Assembly (NCBI GenBank): GCA_012862575.1
Contig: BLSF01000083.1
Coordinates: forward strand, 7,288-71,287
From: Parietichytrium sp. I65-24A
Lineage: Eukaryota; Sar; Bigyra; Thraustochytrida; Thraustochytriidae
Length of the DNA stretch: 64,000 nucleotides
Direction: 5' to 3'
Part shown: in pieces, positions 43,955 to 52,760 of the stretch
How positions within the stretch are numbered: the first letter of the stretch is position 1
How the letters are laid out: every line of letters begins with the position of its first letter
The notes under the pieces: generated by a model
Told to the model about the DNA's origin: nothing
Databases searched by the model: none
Seen by the model: the letters and a program-made list of their open reading frames with translations, nothing else
Program-made: the position numbers and the translations under genes

Positions 43955-44234
43955 TGTGATGCAGTTGTTTTGGCCATTCTTTCCCTTCGTAAGCTTCCGC
44001 CGGTCGGCACCAAACGTTGCGTTTTGCGAACACTCGATCTCTTCGCACTAAAAGCCGTTTCGCGTAATAAGAACTTTGACTGAATCATGTATTATCAACG
44101 AAGACAACTCTTCAGAGAGAGATTTTCTTTTTATTCCTTTATTTTTTTACACTGCAAGTCTGTCCAGAGTCAGGACGATGACGATGTCAAATCTACTAGT
44201 ATCTACACAAAGGCTAGTCATCGCCTCAACGCAG

Positions 44235-45423
44235 TCACAATGTGCTCACGGATGAGATTCCACGCGGCCACATGTACCAATGGGCTCCATCTCTCTCTTC
44301 CATGCAAAGTGCTGCATCCGACTGCGATAGAGGCTCGGCCGATGATACGCCGACCGATATAAGATGAGCCTGAGTAAGATTCGTTTATTGCAAGGTGAGA
44401 ATCTTATTCGTGCTCTGAAAATGCACCCCAAATTTAAATTTCGCAACTTACTTTGACTCCACTGGCAGAAAGCTTGATGCGTAGAGGGTCGAATGTAGGT
44501 TTGGGCAAGAAGGGGGCCATTTCTTGCTGCTCCGCAGGTTGAGATCTGAGTGTCAGTACAGAGACAGTTTAAATAAAATCCTCTCGCAAGAGATCAGAAA
44601 ACACGAATCAAACCTACAGCTTCTTTTGTCGACCGGACAAGAAAGTGGATTCGCGACGCGGACACGGTCTGGTTCGCGTCGAACCCTTGCATGATGCTCG
44701 ACAACACGCGCCTCTGAATAGCCATGCATTTCCCAGCGTCCAGCTCCATGCCCTCGTCTTCGCTCCCCTCGTCGAAACGCACAAAGTAAGCCTCCCTGGC
44801 CGATGTCACAGAGCAACCGACCAGGATGGCGACCATATCCGAGTGGAGGTCAATGCACAATTGCATGGCTCGCCACAGACCGTCAAGCTCGCTCACCACC
44901 TTGCTCAAACGCCGCCTGGTCCTCAGCTCGTTGCCTCTACATCTCTTGGACCCCACAGATGGGCTCACCAGCGCAGCGCTTTCTGCCTCTGCCACCATTT
45001 TGCGAGCAGCATCCGTCGGCCTGAGCATCGCCCACACAGTCCAGGTTAGCCAACGAAGCAAACACCTGCCTCACAACGCGAAGAGCAAACCAAAGGCGTG
45101 CCACGCAAAGCAATTGGCAAAGCCTTCCACGACAAAGCGACACGACACGACACAGCGCATCGCAACAAAGGAAACCCAAAAACAAAACACAAGACAAGAT
45201 CTCAAACTCACACTGCGAGCTGCCCGCGAATGTACATGAGGTGCTCCAGCACGCACTTGCACGTCAGTCTCCGGACCTGGCTGGTCGTCGTGACCTTATT
45301 GAACCCCACGCTCACCACTTCCACGCCAGCCTCTGCCACGCTCCGCCTCCCTGCCTTCAACGTTCTCGACGTTCTCGGCCCTTCTCCGCGCGGCACGAAG
45401 CCCCCATCGCGCTGCGTCGACAT
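44235..45423 (-). CDS. MAD2L1BP: p31comet-like MAD2-binding protein (MAD2L1BP), four exons
   Basis: I read four exons on the complement: 45423-45212, 45020-44618, 44526-44452 and 44369-44235, with introns of 191, 91 and 82 nt starting GTGAGT, GTAGGT and GTAAGT and ending AG; phases agree throughout. The product is 274 residues, the same length as human p31comet. Segments line up in order: RRLTCKCVLEHLMYIRGQL (human FTCELLKHIMYQRQQL), the SKVVSELDGLW helix and AILVGCSVTSAREAYFV strand, LPKPTFDPLRIKLSASGVK (human FRPKLNYRVPSRGHKLTV), and a tail with HWYMWPRGI near the human IWFQAPV segment. p31comet binds closed MAD2 and, with the AAA ATPase TRIP13, opens it to silence the spindle checkpoint. 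Exon 3's acceptor has an alternative three bases earlier. Confidence 0.75.
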
Positions 45424-46017
45424 GAGCACTCTCAGCACTCGCGCTTTCCCTCGGCAGCCCACTGCACGCAAGCGTTCGGGGTCTGCCGGCCAACAAGACG
45501 CGGAGACTGGGCACTGGACTCGGACACAACTTGTTGAGCGCACAACCGTGACCAAGGCTTGTTGAACTTGACCGCACAACTCACAACGCACAACTCAGAC
45601 GCGGAGTGCCAGTGACTTGGCAGGACAACGGAGCAAGAGCGAGCGGAGGGGTCGCTGGCTGTCAAAGTTCACAGCCAGGGGACTAGTTGGACGACTGACT
45701 GGCGCAAGCAACGCAAGCAACGCAAGCAACGCAAGAGAGAGCAGCTTGTGAGGTCATGAGGATCATGAGGCCGTTCCGATTGACTGCGAATCGGGTTCTC
45801 GTAACGTGAAGAATTGGAAGAATTGGAAGGATTGGAAGGATTGGGAGGAGACATAGATTGACAGTGGGTTCGGGGGATATACAGAGCGCTCAGGCAGTTG
45901 AGACACAAAGGATCACAAAGGGATGGTTTGCTCTGCTGCTCTAAGCGTAATAGCAGATACTTGCACTGCCTGGCCGAACGTGGAGCGCGCAGGGACGACG
46001 GTTCTCTCCGGGAGCAG
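45424..46017. other. Intergenic region with 9-base repeats
   Basis: Separates two minus-strand genes. ACGCAAGCA units repeat at about 45705-45738, and GGAAGAATT/GGAAGGATT units at about 45806-45845. TGACAGTG lies at 45859-45866. No gene seen. Confidence 0.5.
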
Positions 46018-49000
46018 CTAGTTGTTAGAAGCGAGAATGGCCTGTGCGCGCTGCGCGAGTTGCTGATGCATTACCAGAGACCGAGCTGCTGCGGGGTCGG
46101 CGCCATTAATGGCACCTTCGGATTCGAGAAACTTGGACTCTGACTCCGCATAGCTTCGAAGGACTAGCTCGCACAAAACGATAGAGTCCGAGCGCGGATG
46201 TACCTCTTGAGGTGGTATGTCCAGGGCTCGCAGGACTAGCTCTTGTGCGGATTCGAGCTGGCTGTTGTCTGCTTCCAAACGGGTGGCTAAATGAAAAATC
46301 GCCAGGATGTGGCACTGGTTCAACGTTACAGCTTGGTGAAAACGCTCCATGGCCCTTGGCATTTTGTTCTGGCGCTCTAAAATGATTCCCGACAAGAACT
46401 GGGCCTCTGACTGCTGGATCTCGGTGGTTCGAACAGACTTGGCCTTGGACGTGTCCCTCTTCCATGCCTCTAAAAATTTGTGCGCCCGCCGATTCGCGCG
46501 CTCAGCAAACTTTGCAGCTCGTTCTAGAAGCATCTGCGAGTTGACTTGGTCGTGTGTTGCCAATGAGATGCCGGACTGGCAAATGAGGATTGAAGCGGCT
46601 CTGGAGGCCGCGATAATTGAGTCTTCATTGAGCTCCGACGCTGCGATGTAATGCCCGAGTGCCTGATGAAGTCTCTGCAGCTCCTCCGGCCGGATCTCGG
46701 CCGAGTAAAACACCTTTCGACTCTCAATTAACTCACTTGCGAGGCTCTCCGCTATTACAAAGCGAGCCTCGAAAGCCAGCGGGCACGCTTCTGCAGCTTG
46801 CTCAAGAAGATCAATACCTTCCTGAAAAGAGTCTGCATTTTTACAAAGTAGATTCCCCAAGGTGACTTTCGTCATTGCACCGTACGAATCGAACCATGCA
46901 CTGCCATCTCCAGGCAGCGCGTTGATCCTGTTTTGTGCAGGGATGGACTCTGACAGTTTGAGCGCCTTGCGAAGCATTGCTTCGGCCACTTTCTGCTGCT
47001 TTTCGTCTGTTGGCCCCCTGTAGTCCAGCAGAAACCGAGCAAAGTGGACAAGGACGAAGCCATTGCTTGGGTCTTCCTCGTAGGCTGCCCGAAAGAACTT
47101 GCCTGCCTTACCCCTTCTCCCGAGGGACTGCTCTGTGAGGCCAAGAAGCCACTTGGCGTCCACATCAGACGGGTCGTGCTCCACAGCTTCTTGCGCTGCG
47201 AGCTGTGCTTTTTCCAGTTGAGAGCACTGCAAAGCGCACTTGCTCAGGGAGATCAAGTAAGGCGCCAAACCATTGTCGCCGCATGCGCGCTTTGCTACAA
47301 GTGCTCTCTCGTATAGTGTGCTTGCTTTGCGCTTTGCACTCATATCGCCCGACCGGTCCGCTCGTGCTTCCAAAGATGCGCCCCATTTAAACAAGCAAAG
47401 AGCCCGCCCGTTTCCAGATGTATACTTGAAGGCACTTTCAAATAACGTTTCCGCGCGAAGGTCAGCCTTCAATACCTTGCTGCAAAATTCCGCATACGAG
47501 ATGAGGTATCGCGCGTTTTCGGGCTCCATCTCGATAACTTTGCGAAAGAGCTTCTCTGCGCGCTCCACATCCGACTTAATCGCGCTATTCGCGAGAATCT
47601 GTGCTAGAGCGATGCAAGACTGTGTGTGATATTCATCCGCAGCGAGAGCTCCCTCAAATGCATGAATAGCACCATCAACATCGTTGTTTGCGGCAAACTT
47701 TATCCGCCCCAATTCGAACCACGTCTGCGACAACCTTGGGTCCAGCTGAATCGACTCTTCCAAGCACTGGATCGCGTCTTCGTGGTGGCCTTGATACTGG
47801 CTTTCATAGAGCCCAACTTGTGCGAGAATTTTACTGCGCTTGAGGTCGTCCAAATCGCCTGTTTTTGCAACCACTCTAGCCCGCTCAAAGTATTGACTCG
47901 CTTGATCTACATCCGCAGGGTCTTTAGACTCGGTGAGGAGTACCGCGTATCCCAACAGGGCGTCCACACACTTGCGATCGTGAACGAGGGCCTCTAAAAA
48001 GTAGTCCTTTGCCCCGTCCAGATCCTGACTTCTCTGCAAGAATATAGCGTACGTGGTGAGGAGGTGTGAACTTGTTGGGAGCTCTTCTATAGCTTTGTGA
48101 AAGACCGCCCTTGCTTGGTCAGGGTTCCCAAGCAGATCGCAGGTTTCTGCCAACTTGCAAAGGATCTCAGCTTTTATCGCCTTGAGTTGCAACACCTTGT
48201 CGTCGTCGCTCTGCTTGTCCGCAACGTGCTTGTCCAAGTTGACATTGCTCAGAGCGCGTTTTAACAGCTCTCGAGCCTTTCGCACTTTCTTCTCTCCAAC
48301 GTCATCCAGATCAGGGAGAACCAAGTCTGCTGCCGAATTTTGCATAGCGCTGTCTGAAATACTTATGCCTGTTAAGGCCATGGCTCGTCGCGAATTTGCA
48401 ACCTGAGCGAGCAAAAAGGTTGCGTACGATAGCAGCAAGTCAGGATCTTCAGATTCCATTCTGTGCAATGCGCGAAGGTACTCCTCCTCGGACCTGAAAG
48501 TGCACTTCACCACGTAGCCCGAAGGTTTTGCTTCTTCCTCACACTCAAGCCGTACAGACGTTTCTTCCTCTGGAATCCTTCTTCGACTTTCGTGCGAGGT
48601 CTTCACATCTGGTGTAGACCTATTCCTCGTGATCCTCGAGTTGGAGAATCCAAAGTCACTACTACTCCGTGAAGGCTCCGGTGTTCGAGGCTTATTTTCG
48701 GGCAGACCCGGAATCTTGGTCCTCAACCCGGAAGCAGCGGCACTCTGCGGTCTCTGTCGACGATTTTGATTTCTGTCTGTCTCGTATTTGGAAGCCATCT
48801 GGTTCGAGCGAGGCCGAGCAGCAATAGCCACGGCTCTGATCTTCTCCGCACGCTGTTGCTTTGAATGCGCGTGCGAGGAAGTCCGCGCATGATGAGTCCT
48901 CGATGCAGAGCTAGGAAGAAACGGAGGCAAGCTCTCCCGCGAACGAGAGTCCTTATTATTTGAGTCTTCTTTTGCCACGACTCCGGCCCTGCTGCTGAAC

Positions 49001-50778
49001 ACGTGGCGCTTGGAGCCTGAACTTGCTGTGGTGAGCGATTTCGTCTTTTCCAGCTTTTCTAGTCTTGATTGGTTCTTCACCCAAGCTTCTCTCCAAAGCG
49101 CAATCAATTGCTTGAAATGCAGCAGTGAGATTGTTCCCGCACCTTCCTGCTCAACGGCGTCGAATAGCACACGAGCTTGGCTGTGGCCCAGGCCGTATGA
49201 AATTCCAAGGTCTTCAATCAGATTGAATACATTCTCAATGTTGAGCAGATTTTCTTTGGCAAGAGAATCAATCTGATCCAACAGAACGTTTTCGCTTGGG
49301 GAGCACTCCACCGGGTATCGCTTTTGCCACCTGTTTGACGAAAGCGCTACTTTCCTCAGTATGTCAGTAATATTAACTTTAATGTGCTCCGGGAGAGGGG
49401 CGCTTTCAAAATTCTCTTTCCAGCTTGGTCTCCGAACAAAGGTAGCAAATGCCGAGGTGCTGATTCGGGCTTGACCTTCATGTCGGTCGTCAAGGTCAGA
49501 TCTACTTGTACTGCTTGCGGCTGTTTCGGCACCGTCTTCGATATACTTTCCCCCGGCGCTTGCGATTTCGCTTGCCTCGTCATCCTTGCTCTCATTGCCG
49601 TCTTTCATCCTTGCAGAATCCTGGGCATCTCGGCCCCCTTTCCCTCTGATAGCTTTTGTCTGATTAGGTTTCTTTGACACTGACTGTTTTGGCGGCTTTC
49701 TGGAGGAATCGCAGATACTGGATGCCATGGTCATCGAGGGAAGTAATAATGGCCGCCCCACTGCAGCCTTCTTACCTGGCGTGGAAACTAATTCTTGCTG
49801 CTTGGACTGAAGCAAAAGACTGTCACCGTCGCGAAGTTCTTCCACGCTAGTCACTTGAGCGTTAAATAAGCTGTGCATCACGATATAGTCAGGGCGAGGC
49901 TTAATATCAAAACGATCGCAGATGGCGACCATAAGGTCCTCGAAGGTGTCCGGAACCACAACAATCTGGGCAGGAGGATTGGGGCCTCTGTTTAGGTTAC
50001 TTTGAATGCAATTTTCTACCCGGACTCTGGCGGCCGCAGCTTTTGGCCCCGAATCTCGAACCGACTTGGAGATGCTCTCTAGACCAAAAGACTCCTTGCT
50101 CTTGACGGAAAGCGCACGCAGAACTTTTCGATTAGGAATGGAAACATTTGGGGGCGGAATCCCCGAGCTGCCCGCTTCGGACGAATTAAAGCTGTTTAAG
50201 GAATCGTATGACTCTCTCCGATTGTACTCGGACCCTTGCTCGTTGTATTCCTCCACAAACTCTGACCAAAACTTTTCAAATGCGGGGTAAGGCACGAATC
50301 CAGAGATTGAAAACTCTGTCTTGAGTAGCCTCCTGCCCCATAGCTCAGGCTGCAAGAGAAGTTTGAGCCATGCCCTTTCGCGAATCGCCTCCAATATGTG
50401 TGAGTCAGATAGTTTAGCAGAGATACTCAGTAGATCCTGGCGCCTGACTTGGCCCTCCGGGCCTCCATCCAATTTTTCATAGACCAGCCGCAAATATTCC
50501 TTGTCGTTAGTTTCTTCCGTTCTCTCCTTGTTGCCGACAGACTGCTGCGACTCCACATCTTCGGAGAAGCTGTATCTGTCTTTACTCCAGCGCCTTTCAT
50601 CGGCGAACAAGGCTAAGACAGATTGGGCCTCGGTTTCGTCCTGATCCACCGAATGAGCCTTCATGTCTGTTCCTTCGAGGGACCCCGCGCTTCTAAATGA
50701 CCCATCCCTGGAAAACGCGGGCACCGAGGACGCCTTGCCGTCTGCGTTCGCTGAGGTGGCCTCCACAAACGTTGCCAT
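46018..50778 (-). CDS. Large TPR-repeat protein with EF-hand-like and ubiquitin-fold-like N-terminal regions
   Basis: A single frame of 1586 residues from ATG at complement 50776-50778. Residues about 75-190 (EYLRLVYEKLDGGPEGQV, then a WLKLLLQPELW helix) look like an EF-hand-type helical module. Near 265-345, VVVPDTFEDLMVAICDRF with later VTSVEELRDGDSLLL resembles a doublecortin or other ubiquitin-like fold. A second EF-like unit (ARVLFDAVEQEGAGTISLLHF) lies near 525. A Ser/Arg-rich linker follows. From about 860 to 1540 stand many TPRs, such as DAIQCLEESIQLDPRLSQTW, a helical solenoid for protein binding. Full-length relatives are unknown to me; doublecortin plus TPR would suggest a microtubule or cilium scaffold, but this is inference. 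The uninterrupted 4.8-kb frame is the longest in the window. Confidence 0.8.
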   Translation of the reverse strand: MATFVEATSANADGKASSVPAFSRDGSFRSAGSLEGTDMKAHSVDQDETEAQSVLALFADERRWSKDRYSFSEDVESQQSVGNKERTEETNDKEYLRLVYEKLDGGPEGQVRRQDLLSISAKLSDSHILEAIRERAWLKLLLQPELWGRRLLKTEFSISGFVPYPAFEKFWSEFVEEYNEQGSEYNRRESYDSLNSFNSSEAGSSGIPPPNVSIPNRKVLRALSVKSKESFGLESISKSVRDSGPKAAAARVRVENCIQSNLNRGPNPPAQIVVVPDTFEDLMVAICDRFDIKPRPDYIVMHSLFNAQVTSVEELRDGDSLLLQSKQQELVSTPGKKAAVGRPLLLPSMTMASSICDSSRKPPKQSVSKKPNQTKAIRGKGGRDAQDSARMKDGNESKDDEASEIASAGGKYIEDGAETAASSTSRSDLDDRHEGQARISTSAFATFVRRPSWKENFESAPLPEHIKVNITDILRKVALSSNRWQKRYPVECSPSENVLLDQIDSLAKENLLNIENVFNLIEDLGISYGLGHSQARVLFDAVEQEGAGTISLLHFKQLIALWREAWVKNQSRLEKLEKTKSLTTASSGSKRHVFSSRAGVVAKEDSNNKDSRSRESLPPFLPSSASRTHHARTSSHAHSKQQRAEKIRAVAIAARPRSNQMASKYETDRNQNRRQRPQSAAASGLRTKIPGLPENKPRTPEPSRSSSDFGFSNSRITRNRSTPDVKTSHESRRRIPEEETSVRLECEEEAKPSGYVVKCTFRSEEEYLRALHRMESEDPDLLLSYATFLLAQVANSRRAMALTGISISDSAMQNSAADLVLPDLDDVGEKKVRKARELLKRALSNVNLDKHVADKQSDDDKVLQLKAIKAEILCKLAETCDLLGNPDQARAVFHKAIEELPTSSHLLTTYAIFLQRSQDLDGAKDYFLEALVHDRKCVDALLGYAVLLTESKDPADVDQASQYFERARVVAKTGDLDDLKRSKILAQVGLYESQYQGHHEDAIQCLEESIQLDPRLSQTWFELGRIKFAANNDVDGAIHAFEGALAADEYHTQSCIALAQILANSAIKSDVERAEKLFRKVIEMEPENARYLISYAEFCSKVLKADLRAETLFESAFKYTSGNGRALCLFKWGASLEARADRSGDMSAKRKASTLYERALVAKRACGDNGLAPYLISLSKCALQCSQLEKAQLAAQEAVEHDPSDVDAKWLLGLTEQSLGRRGKAGKFFRAAYEEDPSNGFVLVHFARFLLDYRGPTDEKQQKVAEAMLRKALKLSESIPAQNRINALPGDGSAWFDSYGAMTKVTLGNLLCKNADSFQEGIDLLEQAAEACPLAFEARFVIAESLASELIESRKVFYSAEIRPEELQRLHQALGHYIAASELNEDSIIAASRAASILICQSGISLATHDQVNSQMLLERAAKFAERANRRAHKFLEAWKRDTSKAKSVRTTEIQQSEAQFLSGIILERQNKMPRAMERFHQAVTLNQCHILAIFHLATRLEADNSQLESAQELVLRALDIPPQEVHPRSDSIVLCELVLRSYAESESKFLESEGAINGADPAAARSLVMHQQLAQRAQAILASNN

Positions 50779-51812
50779 CAGCACCCAGCCCGTTCAGCAC
50801 CCGTTGCAGCAGCTCCAGTCACGTTCAGAAAATCCCGTCAGACTCTTAGCTCCGGATGTAGAGCAGCATAAGCTTTGCGCACGGCCCGTGTCGCCCGTGT
50901 CGCCAGTGTCGCCAGTGTTGCCCGTGCCTCGAACGCAGCGTCGCGTCTCTCTTATTTTTGGTCACTCTTTCGTTTTCGCATTCGCATATTCGCATTCGCA
51001 GAATTCGCAGGTTCGAGCGCAGGCCGTAGCGTCGCTAGCAGTATTCCCCGCGTGCCATAGCGTCTGCGGTAGCCTTGCTAGCGGTGGTGGAAGATGGTGG
51101 AAGGGCGGCACACGCTGCTAGGAGTGTATAGGCGGACGCTAGCCAACGCTGGGAAACGAGACTTGTCCGTTTCATGGTGCGGTTGCTACGAGGAAGAGGT
51201 CAGTGCGCGTATGTTTTCAAGGCGAGTTTTCCGGGTCCGGTGGATGAGAGCCGCAGCCGCAAGTCTGTATTTGGGAAACTTTGGTTGGTGTTTTTGGAAA
51301 TGGATGTTTGAGGGAAAAGAGGAGGTCCAACACAGCAAATGCTGGCAGCATGCGTGTATGGCGGATGCCAAACTCGTTTTTGATAACTAGATAAGCGAAC
51401 AACTATTTCTACAGAGTGTTGATGCTTCCTCCGTTCTGGGCTGCAAAGATTCTGTTCCTAATAGTCTTGGAAATGGAATGTTTCATCTTTTCTCCCAAAT
51501 TCCGATGCTTTCTAGCGCAAGACGTCAGTTGTCAGCATGCGCCAAAATGCCGAAATCGAAACCAACAAGCTGTAAGCCGAAACCAAAACCAACAAGCTGT
51601 AAGAAGTGGCGCTGTCTGACGATTCCGATAAAATGCTTGGAATCCTGTGTGCAGAGCGTCGCTCCTGTGGACATGTGAATGACGTGGGTGCCCAAATAAA
51701 ATGTTATTTGTGTGAATTACTTATATGTACGCGCCAAGTTCAGCGACGCCGCATTCCGGGCGTGCCAGTTTCTCGTGCTGGGCTTTCGGTTTGTATAATG
51801 TTTGTTGGAGGC
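50779..51812. other. Intergenic region, 1.03 kb
   Basis: Upstream region of the TPR gene and 3' flank of the next minus-strand gene. CCGTGTCG/CCAGTGTCG nonamers repeat at about 50886-50928, and GAAACCAACAAGCTGTAAG is duplicated at 51557-51603. No supported gene. Confidence 0.45.
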
Positions 51813-52760
51813 TTAATACTGGATATTGTAGAGCGAATTTACACTGGCGGAGCTCGTGTTTATTACCAGGAGATGTTGGACCTTGTCTATCGCATGTACG
51901 GTTCCAAGCATGTGACCCTGGACGTCTTGGACTGCGTACCCTTTCTCGTAGCGCGAGGGTGTTTCAGTACGCATGACCACCAAAGTTCCGACCGGGAGGT
52001 TTTTCTGAAATACGACAATTTTCCCCTGCTCCTCATCGATGCCAATGATGACACCGTTTCGATAGCTCTGGCCTACGCGATATTTCCGTACGTTTTTCGA
52101 GTTTAAGCAGGTAACCTGGCCGGCGTATTCGGACGCAAATTGCGGGTAAATCTCCTGCAGGGTCTTGAAGTGGTCGTTGGAATTGTACAAAGTATCGACA
52201 GGAATGGCTGGGGCGCCGCGGTTCAACTGAAGCTCAGAAGCGGTGCCTGCGCTCTTTGAGCGCCGTATTTCCAAGTGAGAGTTCTGCAGGGGATCGTCGC
52301 TGAGGTCCATTCTGTCGCCGCCAGAGTAGTGTGAGTGGTCGTAGTTGGACTCGTTGAAGCGCTTCTGCTGCGATTTTCTAACATTGGAGCGCGGGGTGCC
52401 GGGCATCTGGCTGGAGAGCTGGTTCAGGTCTGCTATGTTGCGGTTATCACCCGGTGACTCCAGGGACTTGGACCGAAACACTCGCCCGGACGATTGTTTG
52501 TGCTCATCGTCTTCTTCCATCATCGGCTCTGGCACCATGAACCGATCGTAAAAGTTACCCGCGTTCCCACCGTTGTCCACCGTGGATATTGTTGTCGAAA
52601 CGCTTTCGCTTCGCCCAATTCGGCCGTTGTCCAGCGGACTGCTGTTTAGCGCATCTGCCAACAACTCCCTTCCGGTCAATGAGAGTCTGTACCGAATCTG
52701 GTAGTACGGCCTTTCCGTGTCTTCGGAGTATGCCCGCACGGTGCGATTCTGTTCCTGCAT
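51813..52760 (-). CDS. Hypothetical protein with a conserved-looking beta-rich C-terminus
   Basis: The frame gives 315 residues from ATG at complement 52758-52760; the frame stays open further but without another ATG. The first 200 residues are polar, Ser/Asn/Arg-rich and likely disordered. The last 100 are ordered in character and beta-rich, with YRVGQSYRNGVIIGIDEEQG, KIVVFQKNLPVGTLVVM and LGTVHAIDKVQHLLVI, which read like strands of a small barrel. No family recognised. A plus-strand frame at 51606-52106 overlaps it, but has no domain and poorer composition. No membrane or signal segment. Confidence 0.6.
   Translation of the reverse strand: MQEQNRTVRAYSEDTERPYYQIRYRLSLTGRELLADALNSSPLDNGRIGRSESVSTTISTVDNGGNAGNFYDRFMVPEPMMEEDDEHKQSSGRVFRSKSLESPGDNRNIADLNQLSSQMPGTPRSNVRKSQQKRFNESNYDHSHYSGGDRMDLSDDPLQNSHLEIRRSKSAGTASELQLNRGAPAIPVDTLYNSNDHFKTLQEIYPQFASEYAGQVTCLNSKNVRKYRVGQSYRNGVIIGIDEEQGKIVVFQKNLPVGTLVVMRTETPSRYEKGYAVQDVQGHMLGTVHAIDKVQHLLVINTSSASVNSLYNIQY

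Noticed and set aside
51606-52106. Plus-strand frame of 166 residues overlapping the hypothetical gene at 51813-52760
   Set aside because: No domain, odd composition, non-ATG opening. The opposite strand has a longer frame with an ordered C-terminal region.
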